Below, piece by piece: positions 33,675 to 41,020 of a stretch of 41,020 bases of DNA; position 1 is the first letter of the stretch; every line of letters starts with the position of its first letter. The stretch comes from Chloroflexota bacterium (GTDB lineage Bacteria; Chloroflexota; Limnocylindria; Limnocylindrales; CSP1-4). The stretch lies in NCBI GenBank assembly GCA_027364875.1, contig DAHXON010000010.1:1-41020 (forward strand), given 5' to 3'. The notes under the pieces are model-generated. The model was not told the origin of the DNA, did not search any database, and saw only the letters and a program-made list of their open reading frames with translations. The position numbers and the translations under genes are program-made.

Positions 33675-33678
33675 GCGG

Positions 33679-36393
33679 ATGCTGCCGCGACCGGCGTGGC
33701 TGGCAGTCGGAGTCTTGGTCGCCGCCGGGACAGCTTCGTACCTGCCGCTCGGCGGCGACTCCCCCGCCCCGGTGGCGGCGGCCGTGGCAATCACCGGGGC
33801 CCTGGGCGCCGCCGCCACCGGAGCCCATGCCATCAGGCGGCCGCGCCTCGCTTCCGCCCTGAACGTGGCGGCGCTCGGCGCGGCGCTCATCGCCGCCAGG
33901 CTGGCCGTGGGATTGGCCATGGGCGGCGACGCGGGTTCCGCGGCCTCGCCCGCGCACGCTTCCCCGGCCCTGCCCTCCGGAAGCGGACCGTGGCACGCCC
34001 GGGTTGAGAGCGCCCACATCTCCAAGGGGCGGCAGATCGCCACTCTGGCTCTGGCCGAGGCCAATGCTCGCTGCTCCGCCCTCATGCCGGCGGATCCGCG
34101 GTTGCTCGCGGGCGATCGCATCACGTGGAGCGGCCGGATCGAGGCCCTGGGCGACAGCGACTACGAGCGGTTTCTGGCCGCGCAGGGGCTCGACGCCAGC
34201 TGCCAGGCAACCTCGTTCACGGTCCAGGCCCACGACGAATCCGCCGCCGGATGGCTCGAGCGGTTCCGCCAGTCGTCCGGAGACGCGGTCCAGCTCGTCG
34301 TCCCGGAGCCCGGCGGCGGCCTTGCGGCCGCAATCCTGATCGGCCTCCGCGACCGCGTGGACCGCGACGTGGCAGCCGCTTTCACCACCGCGGGAGTGAG
34401 CCACATCGTGGCGATTTCGGGCTGGAACATAGCCATTCTCTCGGCCACGATCGCGGCGATGCTCCGGGGGTTTCTGAGCCGCCGGCGGCGGGCGGCGGTG
34501 ACGGTGGGCGCGATCCTCGCCTATACCCTGTTCGCGGGCGCCTCGGCCTCGGTGGTTCGGGCGGCGGTGATGGCCGTGGTCGCGGTGGGAGCCGCGGAAA
34601 CGGGCCGCGGCTCGCGGGTCAGCGTCGGGCTCGCGTGGGCCATCGCCGGCATGCTCCTGGTCGAGCCCGCGACGGTCGCCGACGTCGGCTTCCAGCTCTC
34701 CGCCGCCGCCACTGCGGGGCTGATCGCCTGGGCCACCCCGATTGGGCACTGGCTGGAGGCTCGCGCGCCTCGCGTGCCGGGCCCCATCCGTGAGAGCCTG
34801 GGAGTCTCGCTCGCGGCCCAGGTTGCCACGCTGCCGATCGTTCTGCTGGTGTTCGGCCGGCTGGCGCTCATCTCCCCGGCCGCGAACCTCGTGGCGGTTC
34901 CTCTTGTCCCGCCGGTCATGGTCCTCGGCCTCGTGGCGCTCGCCGCGGGCTGGCTTCAGATGCTCGGCGCACCGGCCCTGCTGTGCGGTCTCGTCTCGCT
35001 CCCGGCTTCGTTGCTCCTGTCCGCGCTCATGGGCGTGGTCGGGGTGGCGGCCGGCGTTCCGGGTGCGAGCCAGACCCTGCCTGTGCCGTGGAACGTGGCC
35101 GGTGCGGGAGTCGCGGCCGCTGCGCTGGTGGCGGTCGGGCGCTGGTCGGGGAGAGGCGGCGAACAGGTGGCGAGGCGCGATATTCTCGCCGCAGTCCGGC
35201 CGCGGACTCGCGCGAGGGGCGGCGGCCCACGATACGGGCTGCTCGCGGGCGTCGTCGGACTGTCGGTCGTCGTAGCCGCGTCGGTCGTGTCGGCAGCTCC
35301 CGACGGGCGCGTCCATGTCGTCGTGCTAGACGTCGGCCAGGGCGACGCTATCCTGATCGAGGGCGACCGAGGCAGCCGGATCCTCGTCGACGGCGGGCCC
35401 GACGGTCAGGCTCTCCTCGCAAGTCTGGACCGGTGCGTCCCCTCCTGGGATCGGCGACTCGACGCGGTGGTGCTGACTCATCCGCACGACGACCACGTCG
35501 CGGGCCTGGTCTCGCTGATGGAACGCTACCGGGTGGACGCGGCCTACGAATCCGGCTGGCCGTCGAAGAGCCCCGAGTACCTGGCGTGGGTGGACACCCT
35601 CGACAGCCACGGCCTGCGGGCGGTCCGCCTGCGGACCGGCAGCGTGCTGCAGCTCGACGACGTCAGCCTGCGGGTGGTCTGGCCGGACGACGGCACCATT
35701 CGACCGTCATTCCTCGATCCCACAGCCGCGGACAATCGAAAGGCGAACGATTCGTCGATCGTGATCCTTGGCGACTACGAAGGTCGCAGGTTCCTTTTGC
35801 CGGGCGATGCCGAGGAAGACGTCGATTCGACGCTCGTCACGAGGGGGCTGCCGAGGGTCGACATGCTGAAGGTTGCGCATCACGGCAGCGCGACCGCCTC
35901 GTCGAGCGAGCTGCTCGGGGCCATCCGGCCGGCCGTATCGGTAGTTTCCGTCGGGGCAACCAACACCTACGGCCACCCGAACGCCGGCACGATGGCCCGA
36001 CTGGGGAGCAATTCGGCGAAGACGTTGCGGACGGATCAGGTCGGGACGGTGGACGTGGCCCTGGATCGGGCGGGGGTGTCGGTTTCCTGGCAGCGCGGCG
36101 GCGAAAGCGGCGCCGCCGACGGCGGGGAAAGCGGCGCCGCAGGCACTCACGCGCCGATCGGGCGCGGCCCCCTGCCGCCCTCCCCGGGCCCGGCGCTCCT
36201 GTACGATGCCCGCGATGTCCGTTCCAAGCCGGCGAGAGAGCGTGGCGCTGCTCCTCTCACTCGATCCACCCTACTGGCACCTGCGTCATTCGCGTGCCGT
36301 GGCCGAGACCGCGGCCTGGTTGGCCCTGCGTGCCCAGGAAGCCGGACATCCGGTCGATCGCCGCCTCGCGGAGTCGGCGGCACTCCTGCATGA
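33679..36393 (+). CDS. comEC: ComEC/Rec2-family DNA-uptake channel, with unusual extended C-terminus
   Basis: 904 residues. N-terminal helices and an OB-like extracellular stretch (about 1-210), the Competence membrane domain (about 220-520, AISGWNIAILSATIAAML, VSLAAQVATLPI), and an MBL-like domain (about 550-790: VVLDVGQGDAILIE, LTHPHDDHVAG, LPGDAEED, KVAHHGS). It would carry single-stranded DNA across the membrane. The normal end is after VDVALDRAGVSVSWQ; beyond it a Gly/Glu/Ser/Ala repeat and a Pro/Arg-rich tail run to 36393, overlapping the next gene by 188 bp. The tail looks like readthrough after loss or displacement of the stop. Confidence 0.88.
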   Translation: MLPRPAWLAVGVLVAAGTASYLPLGGDSPAPVAAAVAITGALGAAATGAHAIRRPRLASALNVAALGAALIAARLAVGLAMGGDAGSAASPAHASPALPSGSGPWHARVESAHISKGRQIATLALAEANARCSALMPADPRLLAGDRITWSGRIEALGDSDYERFLAAQGLDASCQATSFTVQAHDESAAGWLERFRQSSGDAVQLVVPEPGGGLAAAILIGLRDRVDRDVAAAFTTAGVSHIVAISGWNIAILSATIAAMLRGFLSRRRRAAVTVGAILAYTLFAGASASVVRAAVMAVVAVGAAETGRGSRVSVGLAWAIAGMLLVEPATVADVGFQLSAAATAGLIAWATPIGHWLEARAPRVPGPIRESLGVSLAAQVATLPIVLLVFGRLALISPAANLVAVPLVPPVMVLGLVALAAGWLQMLGAPALLCGLVSLPASLLLSALMGVVGVAAGVPGASQTLPVPWNVAGAGVAAAALVAVGRWSGRGGEQVARRDILAAVRPRTRARGGGPRYGLLAGVVGLSVVVAASVVSAAPDGRVHVVVLDVGQGDAILIEGDRGSRILVDGGPDGQALLASLDRCVPSWDRRLDAVVLTHPHDDHVAGLVSLMERYRVDAAYESGWPSKSPEYLAWVDTLDSHGLRAVRLRTGSVLQLDDVSLRVVWPDDGTIRPSFLDPTAADNRKANDSSIVILGDYEGRRFLLPGDAEEDVDSTLVTRGLPRVDMLKVAHHGSATASSSELLGAIRPAVSVVSVGATNTYGHPNAGTMARLGSNSAKTLRTDQVGTVDVALDRAGVSVSWQRGGESGAADGGESGAAGTHAPIGRGPLPPSPGPALLYDARDVRSKPARERGAAPLTRSTLLAPASFACRGRDRGLVGPACPGSRTSGRSPPRGVGGTPA
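36097..36144 (+). repeat. 24-bp tandem repeat near the end of comEC
   Basis: Units at 36097-36120 and 36121-36144 match at 21 of 24 positions and encode GGESGAAD-GGESGAAG. They lie directly after the last conserved ComEC residues, so slippage may have displaced the original stop codon. Confidence 0.8.
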
Positions 36394-36883
36394 CGTGGAC
36401 AAGCTGCCGGCCGTTCGGCCGCAGGTGGACGGCGCCTGTCACGGCGACGGCGCTGCGATCTGGCTGGCCGGCCGGGGCTATGGAGAGCTGGGCCCGGTCG
36501 TCGCCGGGCATCCCGTGACTCGACTGGCCGACGCCGACTGGTATGCGGCCTGGCTTCGGGATGCGTCGCCGGAAGCCCTGATCGTCTCCTACTCGGACAA
36601 GCGGGCCGGTCAGCGGCTCGAGCCCATGGCCGGGCGCTTCGCCTCCTGGGACCGTCGTTATCCGCCGACCGAGAGAGCGGGTCGTACGAGAGGCAGCTGG
36701 ACTGTCGACACCGTCGAGCTCGTCCGTCGACGTTCGGAGGAGATCGAAAGGCGGGTCTGCGAGCTGGTCGGCGTGTCGCCGCAGGATGTCGGCCGTTTGC
36801 GCTGGACGGGCCGAGCGATCGCCTCCGTCCTGGAGACCGGCGTGCATGCCCGCCGGGACTCGGTGACGGAGACGCCCGAATGA
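36206..36883 (+). CDS. HD-domain protein
   Basis: 225 residues, HD superfamily. H28 (YWHLRHSRAVAE), the H62-D63 pair in ALLHDVDKLP and a later Asp form the metal-binding set expected of a phosphohydrolase. The C-terminal half is less conserved. The start is ATG 36206 or 36215; neither has a clear Shine-Dalgarno, perhaps because translation is coupled to comEC, whose frame overlaps here. The stop overlaps the holA start (ATGA). Substrate unknown; YqeK-type Np4A hydrolases are one possibility. Confidence 0.8.
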   Translation: MPAMSVPSRRESVALLLSLDPPYWHLRHSRAVAETAAWLALRAQEAGHPVDRRLAESAALLHDVDKLPAVRPQVDGACHGDGAAIWLAGRGYGELGPVVAGHPVTRLADADWYAAWLRDASPEALIVSYSDKRAGQRLEPMAGRFASWDRRYPPTERAGRTRGSWTVDTVELVRRRSEEIERRVCELVGVSPQDVGRLRWTGRAIASVLETGVHARRDSVTETPE

Positions 36884-37908
36884 GCGGACCCACCGCGCCC
36901 CTCGGCTACTACTGGGGGGACGATGCCTATGGCGTCTCCCACGGCCCCGACGCGCTGGCAGCCAGGCTCGCGGATGGCGGACCGCCGCTCGAACGCGTAC
37001 GCCTCGCCGGTTCGTCCACGTCCCACGCCGAGATCGAAGAGAAAGTCGCCACCGCCACCCTGTTCGGCGGCGGGGCGCTGGTGATCGTCTCGGAACCCGG
37101 AGCTCTCGTGGCCACGAAGCCACTCCAGGCCAGGATGGCGGAGACGCTGACGGCCGTCGCTCCGGGGAACGGGCTCGCCTTCCTCGATACGGTCGATGCG
37201 ACCACGCGCCGGCCCGCTTCACTGGAGGCGCTGCGCAAAGCGGTGGCGGAGGCCGGCGGCGACGTCCGCGAGTTCGTTGCCCCAACCCGCGACCAGATGG
37301 CCCGCTGGATCGAAGAGCGAGCGCGCGAGCGAAACATCCGCATCTCCGGACCCGCGGCCGCGCTGCTTGCGGAGCGCGTCGGCGCCAACGTCCGCGAGCG
37401 CGACGTCGATCGGCGGCGACAGGGCGAGCTGGCCGTAGCCGAGCTCGAGAAGCTGGCCCTCTATCGGCTAGACGGACAGATCACCCCCGAGGACGTCAAA
37501 GCCCTGGTCTCCGATGCGGTGCCGGGGTCCACCTGGGCCTTCCTCGACGCGGTCGGCTCACGCAGAACGGCCGAGGCGCTGACCCTGGCTCAACGCCTGG
37601 AGTCGGTGCCCGGCCCGCTCCTCATCACCCACCTCCATCGCCGGATCAAGGATCTGATCGACATCGGCGACATGCTGGCCTCGGGTGAATCGGCCGCCAC
37701 GATGATCCGGACGCTCAAGCTCAACCCGTATCGGGCCGAGCGTCTGGCCGAGCAAGCCCGAACATGGGCCCTTCCGGAGCTCGACGATGCGCTGGCGGGT
37801 CTGCTCGATCTCGACCAGGCCCTCAAGGAGCGTGGCGGCGAGGCCCGCAGGAGAGTGCTCGTGGCGTTATGGATCGGCGAGCACGTCCGGCGACCGGGGA
37901 CGAACTAG
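36880..37908 (+). CDS. holA: DNA polymerase III subunit delta
   Basis: 342 residues, the usual length for HolA. N-terminal AAA+-like part (GYYWGDDAYGVSHG, LVIVSEPGAL) and a C-terminal helical domain (GSTWAFLDAVGSRRTAEALTLAQRL ... LLITHLHRRIKDLIDIGDML ... LNPYRAERLAEQARTW). It opens the sliding clamp during loader function. The FxxxDAVGxRR segment is a family signature. It begins with the ATGA overlap and ends 7 bp before a convergent gene. Pairing with comEC is a common neighbourhood in bacteria. Confidence 0.93.
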   Translation: MSGPTAPLGYYWGDDAYGVSHGPDALAARLADGGPPLERVRLAGSSTSHAEIEEKVATATLFGGGALVIVSEPGALVATKPLQARMAETLTAVAPGNGLAFLDTVDATTRRPASLEALRKAVAEAGGDVREFVAPTRDQMARWIEERARERNIRISGPAAALLAERVGANVRERDVDRRRQGELAVAELEKLALYRLDGQITPEDVKALVSDAVPGSTWAFLDAVGSRRTAEALTLAQRLESVPGPLLITHLHRRIKDLIDIGDMLASGESAATMIRTLKLNPYRAERLAEQARTWALPELDDALAGLLDLDQALKERGGEARRRVLVALWIGEHVRRPGTN

Positions 37909-37915
37909 CGGCGAT

Positions 37916-38407
37916 TCAGGAGCCGGCGGCAGATCCTTCGCCGGCGTCGGATGCATCCGCCTCGGCCGCGGCCCTGGCCATGTCGGACGCGCTCTGGAGG
38001 TGGAAAGACACGCCGTAGACCTCTCCGTCCCCGGCGTCCACGCGCGGCACTGCCGTCATCCGCCAGCGCTCGCCGTCGAGGCGAATCCAGCGAGCCAGCG
38101 GCTTTGCCCTGACGAAGACCGCGTCCAGCAGGTCGAAGGCTTCGCGGGGCAGATCGGGCATCGCCTCGCGGGCGGGCATTCCGACGCACACGCCGAACCG
38201 CGAGACCATCGCCGGATTGCCGTAGACCACTACGTGGCCCCGGCCTTTGCACATACCGGCGGGGCAGACTTCCGGACCGCAGGCAACGGACGAGCGGTCC
38301 TTCGTGGAACGAGGCTCCCCGGGCGATTCGCCGGCCGCGCCGAGATCGGCGGAGCCAGAGGGCCGTTCGTCAGAGGGAGGGCCGGGTAGTTCGCGTGCCT
38401 GACTCAT
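37916..38407 (-). CDS. PAS-like protein with Cys-rich N-terminal patch
   Basis: 163 residues. The N-terminus is disordered and acidic; CGPEVCPAGMCKGRG at about 43-57 is a three-Cys cluster that may bind a metal. Residues about 58-140 look like a PAS domain (HVVVYGNPAMVSRFG ... EAMPDLPREAFDLLDAVFVRAKPLARWIRLDGERWRMTAVPR-type strands). No kinase or DNA-binding domain is attached, so it would be a sensor or adaptor. It converges with holA. Residues after 140 are Ala/Asp-rich tail. Function unknown. Confidence 0.65.
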   Translation of the reverse strand: MSQARELPGPPSDERPSGSADLGAAGESPGEPRSTKDRSSVACGPEVCPAGMCKGRGHVVVYGNPAMVSRFGVCVGMPAREAMPDLPREAFDLLDAVFVRAKPLARWIRLDGERWRMTAVPRVDAGDGEVYGVSFHLQSASDMARAAAEADASDAGEGSAAGS

Positions 38408-38449
38408 GCCCCAATTGTCCGCCGGTGCGCAAGTCGACGGCGCGGCGAT

Positions 38450-38633
38450 GCACCGGAGCGAGCAGGCTCAACGCCTGTGAGCGAGGAGCGCACGCTCCAA
38501 CAACGCGATGGCCCGCCACAGCCTGCCGTCGCGGTTCAGGCGAGGTCAGCGCTAGGCGGAGCGGAGCACCGGAGCGAGCAGGCTCAACGCCTGTGAGCGA
38601 GGAGCGCAGGCTCCAACAACGCGATGGCCCGCC
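38450..38633. repeat. Duplicated 68-bp intergenic element
   Basis: 38450-38517 and 38566-38633 are identical except for one base (GCGCACGCTCC against GCGCAGGCTCC), with a 48-bp spacer. Each contains the inverted repeat CAGGC-TCAAC-GCCTG and GGAGC...GCTCC arms, so it could fold as RNA or DNA hairpin. It lies between two minus-strand genes and does not overlap their coding sequence. Confidence 0.85.
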
Positions 38634-38645
38634 TCAACCGCGACC

Positions 38646-38915
38646 CTAGTCGGCAGAGGACCAGGCCTGCTCCTGGACGACCAGATCGCTCTCGATCGCA
38701 AATACGCAGCGACCCTGTGCCAGATCGAGCAGCTCGATGAGCTCGGGGTCGATATAGAGCTGGTGGCAGTCTTCGCACAAACCGCCCGGGATGCCGAAGC
38801 AGAGTCTTTCGCTGCGGTCGGGAAGCCGGAAGGTGGTGTCGAAGCGCGTGCTCACCAGGCGCCTTCCACAGCGGGGGCAGCGTTCGCGAGCCCGAGTCAT
38901 CGCATTCGACCTCAA
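38646..38915 (-). CDS. Small zinc-ribbon protein
   Basis: 89 residues. Two Cys pairs, CPRC (about 13-16) and CEDC (about 46-49), should bind one zinc ion. The order (CPRCGRRL ... GGLCEDCHQLYIDPELIELLDL) resembles YgiT-type zinc-finger modules, but no HTH follows, so it is not clearly an antitoxin. ATG 38900 is an alternative start. A 68-bp repeat pair lies directly downstream. Function unknown; a regulatory or protein-interaction role is possible. Confidence 0.72.
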   Translation of the reverse strand: MRSNAMTRARERCPRCGRRLVSTRFDTTFRLPDRSERLCFGIPGGLCEDCHQLYIDPELIELLDLAQGRCVFAIESDLVVQEQAWSSAD

Positions 38916-38990
38916 TCGCGGGCGGCCAATCCAGCCGCTTCGAATGGTGCGATGCTAGGCGGGCGCCCGACACGGGCATATGACTCACTC

Positions 38991-39008
38991 GTACCGCACG
39001 AACGGTAC
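38991..39008. promoter_or_regulatory. Perfect inverted repeat between zinc-ribbon and EamA genes
   Basis: GTACCG (38991-38996), 6-bp spacer CACGAA, CGGTAC (39003-39008), extended by imperfect ACTC/TCGT. It stands in the shared upstream region of two divergent genes and is a possible operator. Confidence 0.45.
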
Positions 39009-39194
39009 TCGTCCCGTAGTCTTCTCGGAGGGGGCCGGTCGAGGAGGCAGCCCTACTCCAAACGACCCGTGCGGGTGGTAAACGCCGCGTGCAAGCTGTC
39101 ACCACTCTCCCCAAGTTGAGGGAGGCCGCCATCTTGTCGACCCCTTCTGGTGGGTCCCGAGCGGACGCGTGGGGAGTCCTGGTAGCCTTCGGCG

Positions 39195-40163
39195 GTGGAT
39201 AGGCGACGAGTAGTTGGCATCGGCCTGGGCGCGCTTGCGGGCGCCGCATACGGCACGGGGCCGCTCTTCTTCAAGAAGTACGTGTTCCCCGCGGGCGTGG
39301 GTTGGATCGAGATGCTCATGTGGCGGTTCTTGTTCGCCACGCTGGTGAGCTGGGCCTGGCTGGCCCTCCAGCCCAGGGCTCGCGCCGCCTGCCGCGATCT
39401 GGATCGCCCGACGGTCGCACGTCTCCTGTTCACCGGCGCGTTCTTCGTCGTGAACGCAAGCGTCTACTACGCCGCCATCGAGCGGATCGACATTTCCCTC
39501 GTCGCACTGCTGATGAGCGCCTATCCGGCCCTCGTCGCGGTGCTGTCGCTGCGGCTCGGCTACCGGTTCGAAGGCAAGCTCGCCTGGGGCTCCCTCGGGA
39601 TCGTCATCGCCGGCTCCGTCCTCACCATCGGCGGCGTCAACGCCGGCACGAGCGAGCTCGGCGTGGTCCTGGCACTGCTCTCGCCGGTGGCCTACGCCTT
39701 CTACATCATCCTCACGGCCTGGATGGCCGGCGAGCGGCCCGGTCAGACGGCGGACATGCGATCGAAGGGCCGGGGTGCCCAGGTACCGCCTCCGGTCGCC
39801 GGGGCGATCATGATGACCGGGACCTGGATCACGACGCTGATACTCGCGCTGGTGGCGGGCCAGCCGGTGCTGCCCGGAGAGGTCCCGCTCGACGCCTGGC
39901 CCGGGCTGGTCGGCATCGGCATTTTCGCCGCGGCGATCGCGATTCAGGCCTTCTACGCGTCGGCGGCCCGCATCGGCGCGGCCCAGGCGTCGCTGATGGC
40001 GACCGTCGAACCGGTCGTGGTGATCTTCCTGGGCATCGCGTTCCTCAGCGAGGCGTTCTCGCCGATCCGTGCCCTCGGCGCGATCGTGGTTCTGGCCGGC
40101 GTGTTGCTGGCCCAGACCGCCACGCCATCGGAATCGAGGCCCGTCGTGCTCGAGGAACCCTGA
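39195..40163 (+). CDS. EamA-family (DMT) transporter
   Basis: 322 residues with ten hydrophobic segments in two repeated halves, as expected of the drug/metabolite transporter superfamily. The first half has AYGTGPLFFKKYV and LMSAYPALVAVLSLRLGYR; the second ends with ASLMATVEPVVVIFLGIAFLSEAFS, the typical EamA signature, and LGAIVVLAGVLLAQ. It exports or imports small metabolites or amino acids; the substrate is not predictable. GTG start at 39195 has weak upstream purines. The gene stands alone, divergent from the zinc-ribbon gene. Confidence 0.92.
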   Translation: MDRRRVVGIGLGALAGAAYGTGPLFFKKYVFPAGVGWIEMLMWRFLFATLVSWAWLALQPRARAACRDLDRPTVARLLFTGAFFVVNASVYYAAIERIDISLVALLMSAYPALVAVLSLRLGYRFEGKLAWGSLGIVIAGSVLTIGGVNAGTSELGVVLALLSPVAYAFYIILTAWMAGERPGQTADMRSKGRGAQVPPPVAGAIMMTGTWITTLILALVAGQPVLPGEVPLDAWPGLVGIGIFAAAIAIQAFYASAARIGAAQASLMATVEPVVVIFLGIAFLSEAFSPIRALGAIVVLAGVLLAQTATPSESRPVVLEEP

Positions 40164-40377
40164 AATGAGGCTGAGGCTCCACTGAGACCCCTCGAATCGG
40201 GTGGCCCGAGAGCGGTAGCCGGGCTACGCACGATCTCGCAGTTCGGTTCCCCTCCGCACCGGCCCGGTTCCCGCGGGCAACGATCACGCCTGCGCCGCGC
40301 TTCGAAACCCCGCGGCGGGGCTCACAAACAACGGCTGAATCGCTAGGCTACGGACCTGAGCCGGCGCTCCGGCCGCG

Positions 40378-40905
40378 ATGGAGGACACGGTCGACCAGAT
40401 GGCGACTCTCATCGATCAGGTAGAGCGGATGCGAACCGCTCGAGACAACCTCGTCCGGATGCGCAGCCGGCTCGAGCTCAGCGCTCCCCCGCCCGAGCAG
40501 CTGCCGCGCCGCCGCGACTGGGTCGCCAGGGAGACGCTCGCGCACATCGACGAGATGCTCCTCTACTGGCTGGGCGAGATCGAACGGATCCTGGCCGGGC
40601 CCATCGAGCCGGTCCCGTTCGGGCGGCCGGCGACGGACCTGGTTCGGATGCTCACGGTAGACCGCGACCGCACGTTGCCCGTTTCGGAGCTGTACACGAG
40701 GCTCGACCACTCGCTCGAGCGGGTCCTCCGAAGGCTGCTCGAACTCGACGAGCGCCAGACGGCTCGCCGCGGCCTCCACAAGCAGCGGGGCGAGATGACG
40801 GTCAAGCAGATCGTCGACGTGATGCTCGCCAGCCACATCGAGGAACACTGCCGGCAGATCGCCGTCGCCCTGGATCGAGAAGCAGCGGCCGCGGCCAACC
40901 CCTGA
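40378..40905 (+). CDS. DinB-like four-helix protein
   Basis: 175 residues, all-helical. TLAHIDEMLLYWLGEIERIL near residue 55-75 and VMLASHIEEHCRQI near the end supply the widely spaced His residues that bind a metal in DinB/YfiT-type bundles. LVRMLTVDRDRTL lies between. Some family members are thiol-transferases using mycothiol or bacillithiol; this one cannot be assigned. A CCCCG-CGG-CGGGG hairpin ends 57 bp upstream, and the gene is preceded by about 210 bp without another gene. Confidence 0.82.
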   Translation: MEDTVDQMATLIDQVERMRTARDNLVRMRSRLELSAPPPEQLPRRRDWVARETLAHIDEMLLYWLGEIERILAGPIEPVPFGRPATDLVRMLTVDRDRTLPVSELYTRLDHSLERVLRRLLELDERQTARRGLHKQRGEMTVKQIVDVMLASHIEEHCRQIAVALDREAAAAANP

Positions 40906-40984
40906 TCCTCGGCTCCCGCCGACCCGCCGCAGGACCGTGGCGGGCCGCTCCGCCATCGTGTGGCCGGATCCCCGGCCGCTAACC

Positions 40985-41015
40985 TTGACTCTCATCCTGC
41001 CGCAGACCCCATAAC
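40985..41015 (+). promoter_or_regulatory. Weak candidate promoter at right edge
   Basis: TTGACT (40985-40990), 19-nt spacer and CATAAC (41010-41015) could be a promoter for a gene beyond the window. The last three bases are ATG. The spacer is longer than usual, so this is a weak call. Confidence 0.3.
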
Positions 41016-41020
41016 ACATG

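Noticed and set aside
40190-40260. tRNA-like stretch (GGTGGCCCGAGAGCGGTAGC ... GTTCGGTTCCCCTCCGCA) after the EamA gene
   Set aside because: The D-arm and T-loop resemblance fails because no 5' acceptor strand pairs with CCTCCGCA and no anticodon stem forms.

Overview
The window is about 41 kb of very GC-rich bacterial DNA. It looks like ordinary chromosome with some accessory genes, not a phage, plasmid or large island. I see no CRISPR array, no recognisable transposase and no rRNA. Intact landmarks (leuS, comEA-comEC-holA, cysE-cysK, a Ppx/GppA phosphatase, two tRNA-Ala genes) mark it as chromosomal. Lipoproteins with lipoboxes, NarL-type regulators, a cytidylate kinase-like protein, frequent GTG starts and tight ATGA overlaps would fit a high-GC, probably monoderm lineage such as Chloroflexota (Limnocylindria/Ellin6529-like) or Actinomycetota. 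That placement is inference; no marker here settles it.

Layout. (1) 0.3-3.0 kb: a three-gene ABC-2 exporter, then tRNA-Ala(CGC). (2) 3.3-9.7 kb: a signalling cluster. It holds a degenerate histidine-kinase-like protein overlapping a NarL regulator, a divergent stand-alone receiver, a small membrane protein, a second NarL regulator, and a 1091-residue CheB-CheR-PAS-histidine kinase that overlaps that regulator by 4 bp. (3) 9.9-12.3 kb: four small envelope/stress-type genes (hypothetical, DUF3494 ice-binding-like, YggT-like, GlsB-like). Two of them are preceded by the same 22-nt element. (4) 12.3-18.2 kb: a YbaK-like protein lacking the usual lysine, an MBL-fold hydrolase overlapping a holin_4_2/phosphodiesterase fusion, a CPA2-type antiporter overlapping a Ppx/GppA phosphatase. 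(5) 18.5-21.4 kb: a stand-alone seven-blade WD40 protein facing two paralogous lipoproteins. (6) 21.6-23.9 kb: cysE-cysK, with what looks like a transcription attenuator in the leader. (7) 24.1-28.1 kb: single genes (tiny membrane protein, cytidylate kinase-like, YgjP-like metallopeptidase, PNPOx-like, two lipoproteins).

(8) 28.3-30.2 kb: the most unusual stretch. tRNA-Ala(GGC) is followed by the C-terminal half of a chemoreceptor that breaks off at the signalling-tip motif. Directly at the break starts a divergent gene coding for an HTH domain fused to a PD-(D/E)XK-type nuclease fold, and a 13-15 nt motif occurs three times at and after its 3' end. (9) 30.2-37.9 kb: leuS, then comEA-comEC-HD protein-holA. 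comEC appears to run about 190 bp into the HD gene after a 24-bp tandem repeat. (10) 37.9-41.0 kb: a PAS-like protein, a duplicated 68-bp intergenic element, a zinc-ribbon protein, an EamA transporter and a DinB-like protein.

Functional threads: the 3.3-9.7 kb sensors and regulators sit next to the envelope/stress genes and may control them. cysE-cysK form a cysteine synthesis unit likely controlled by premature termination. comEA-comEC form a DNA-uptake pair followed by the replication clamp-loader subunit. The candidates for something undescribed are the HTH-nuclease locus with its repeat, the shared 22-nt element, the cysE leader and the degenerate kinase.
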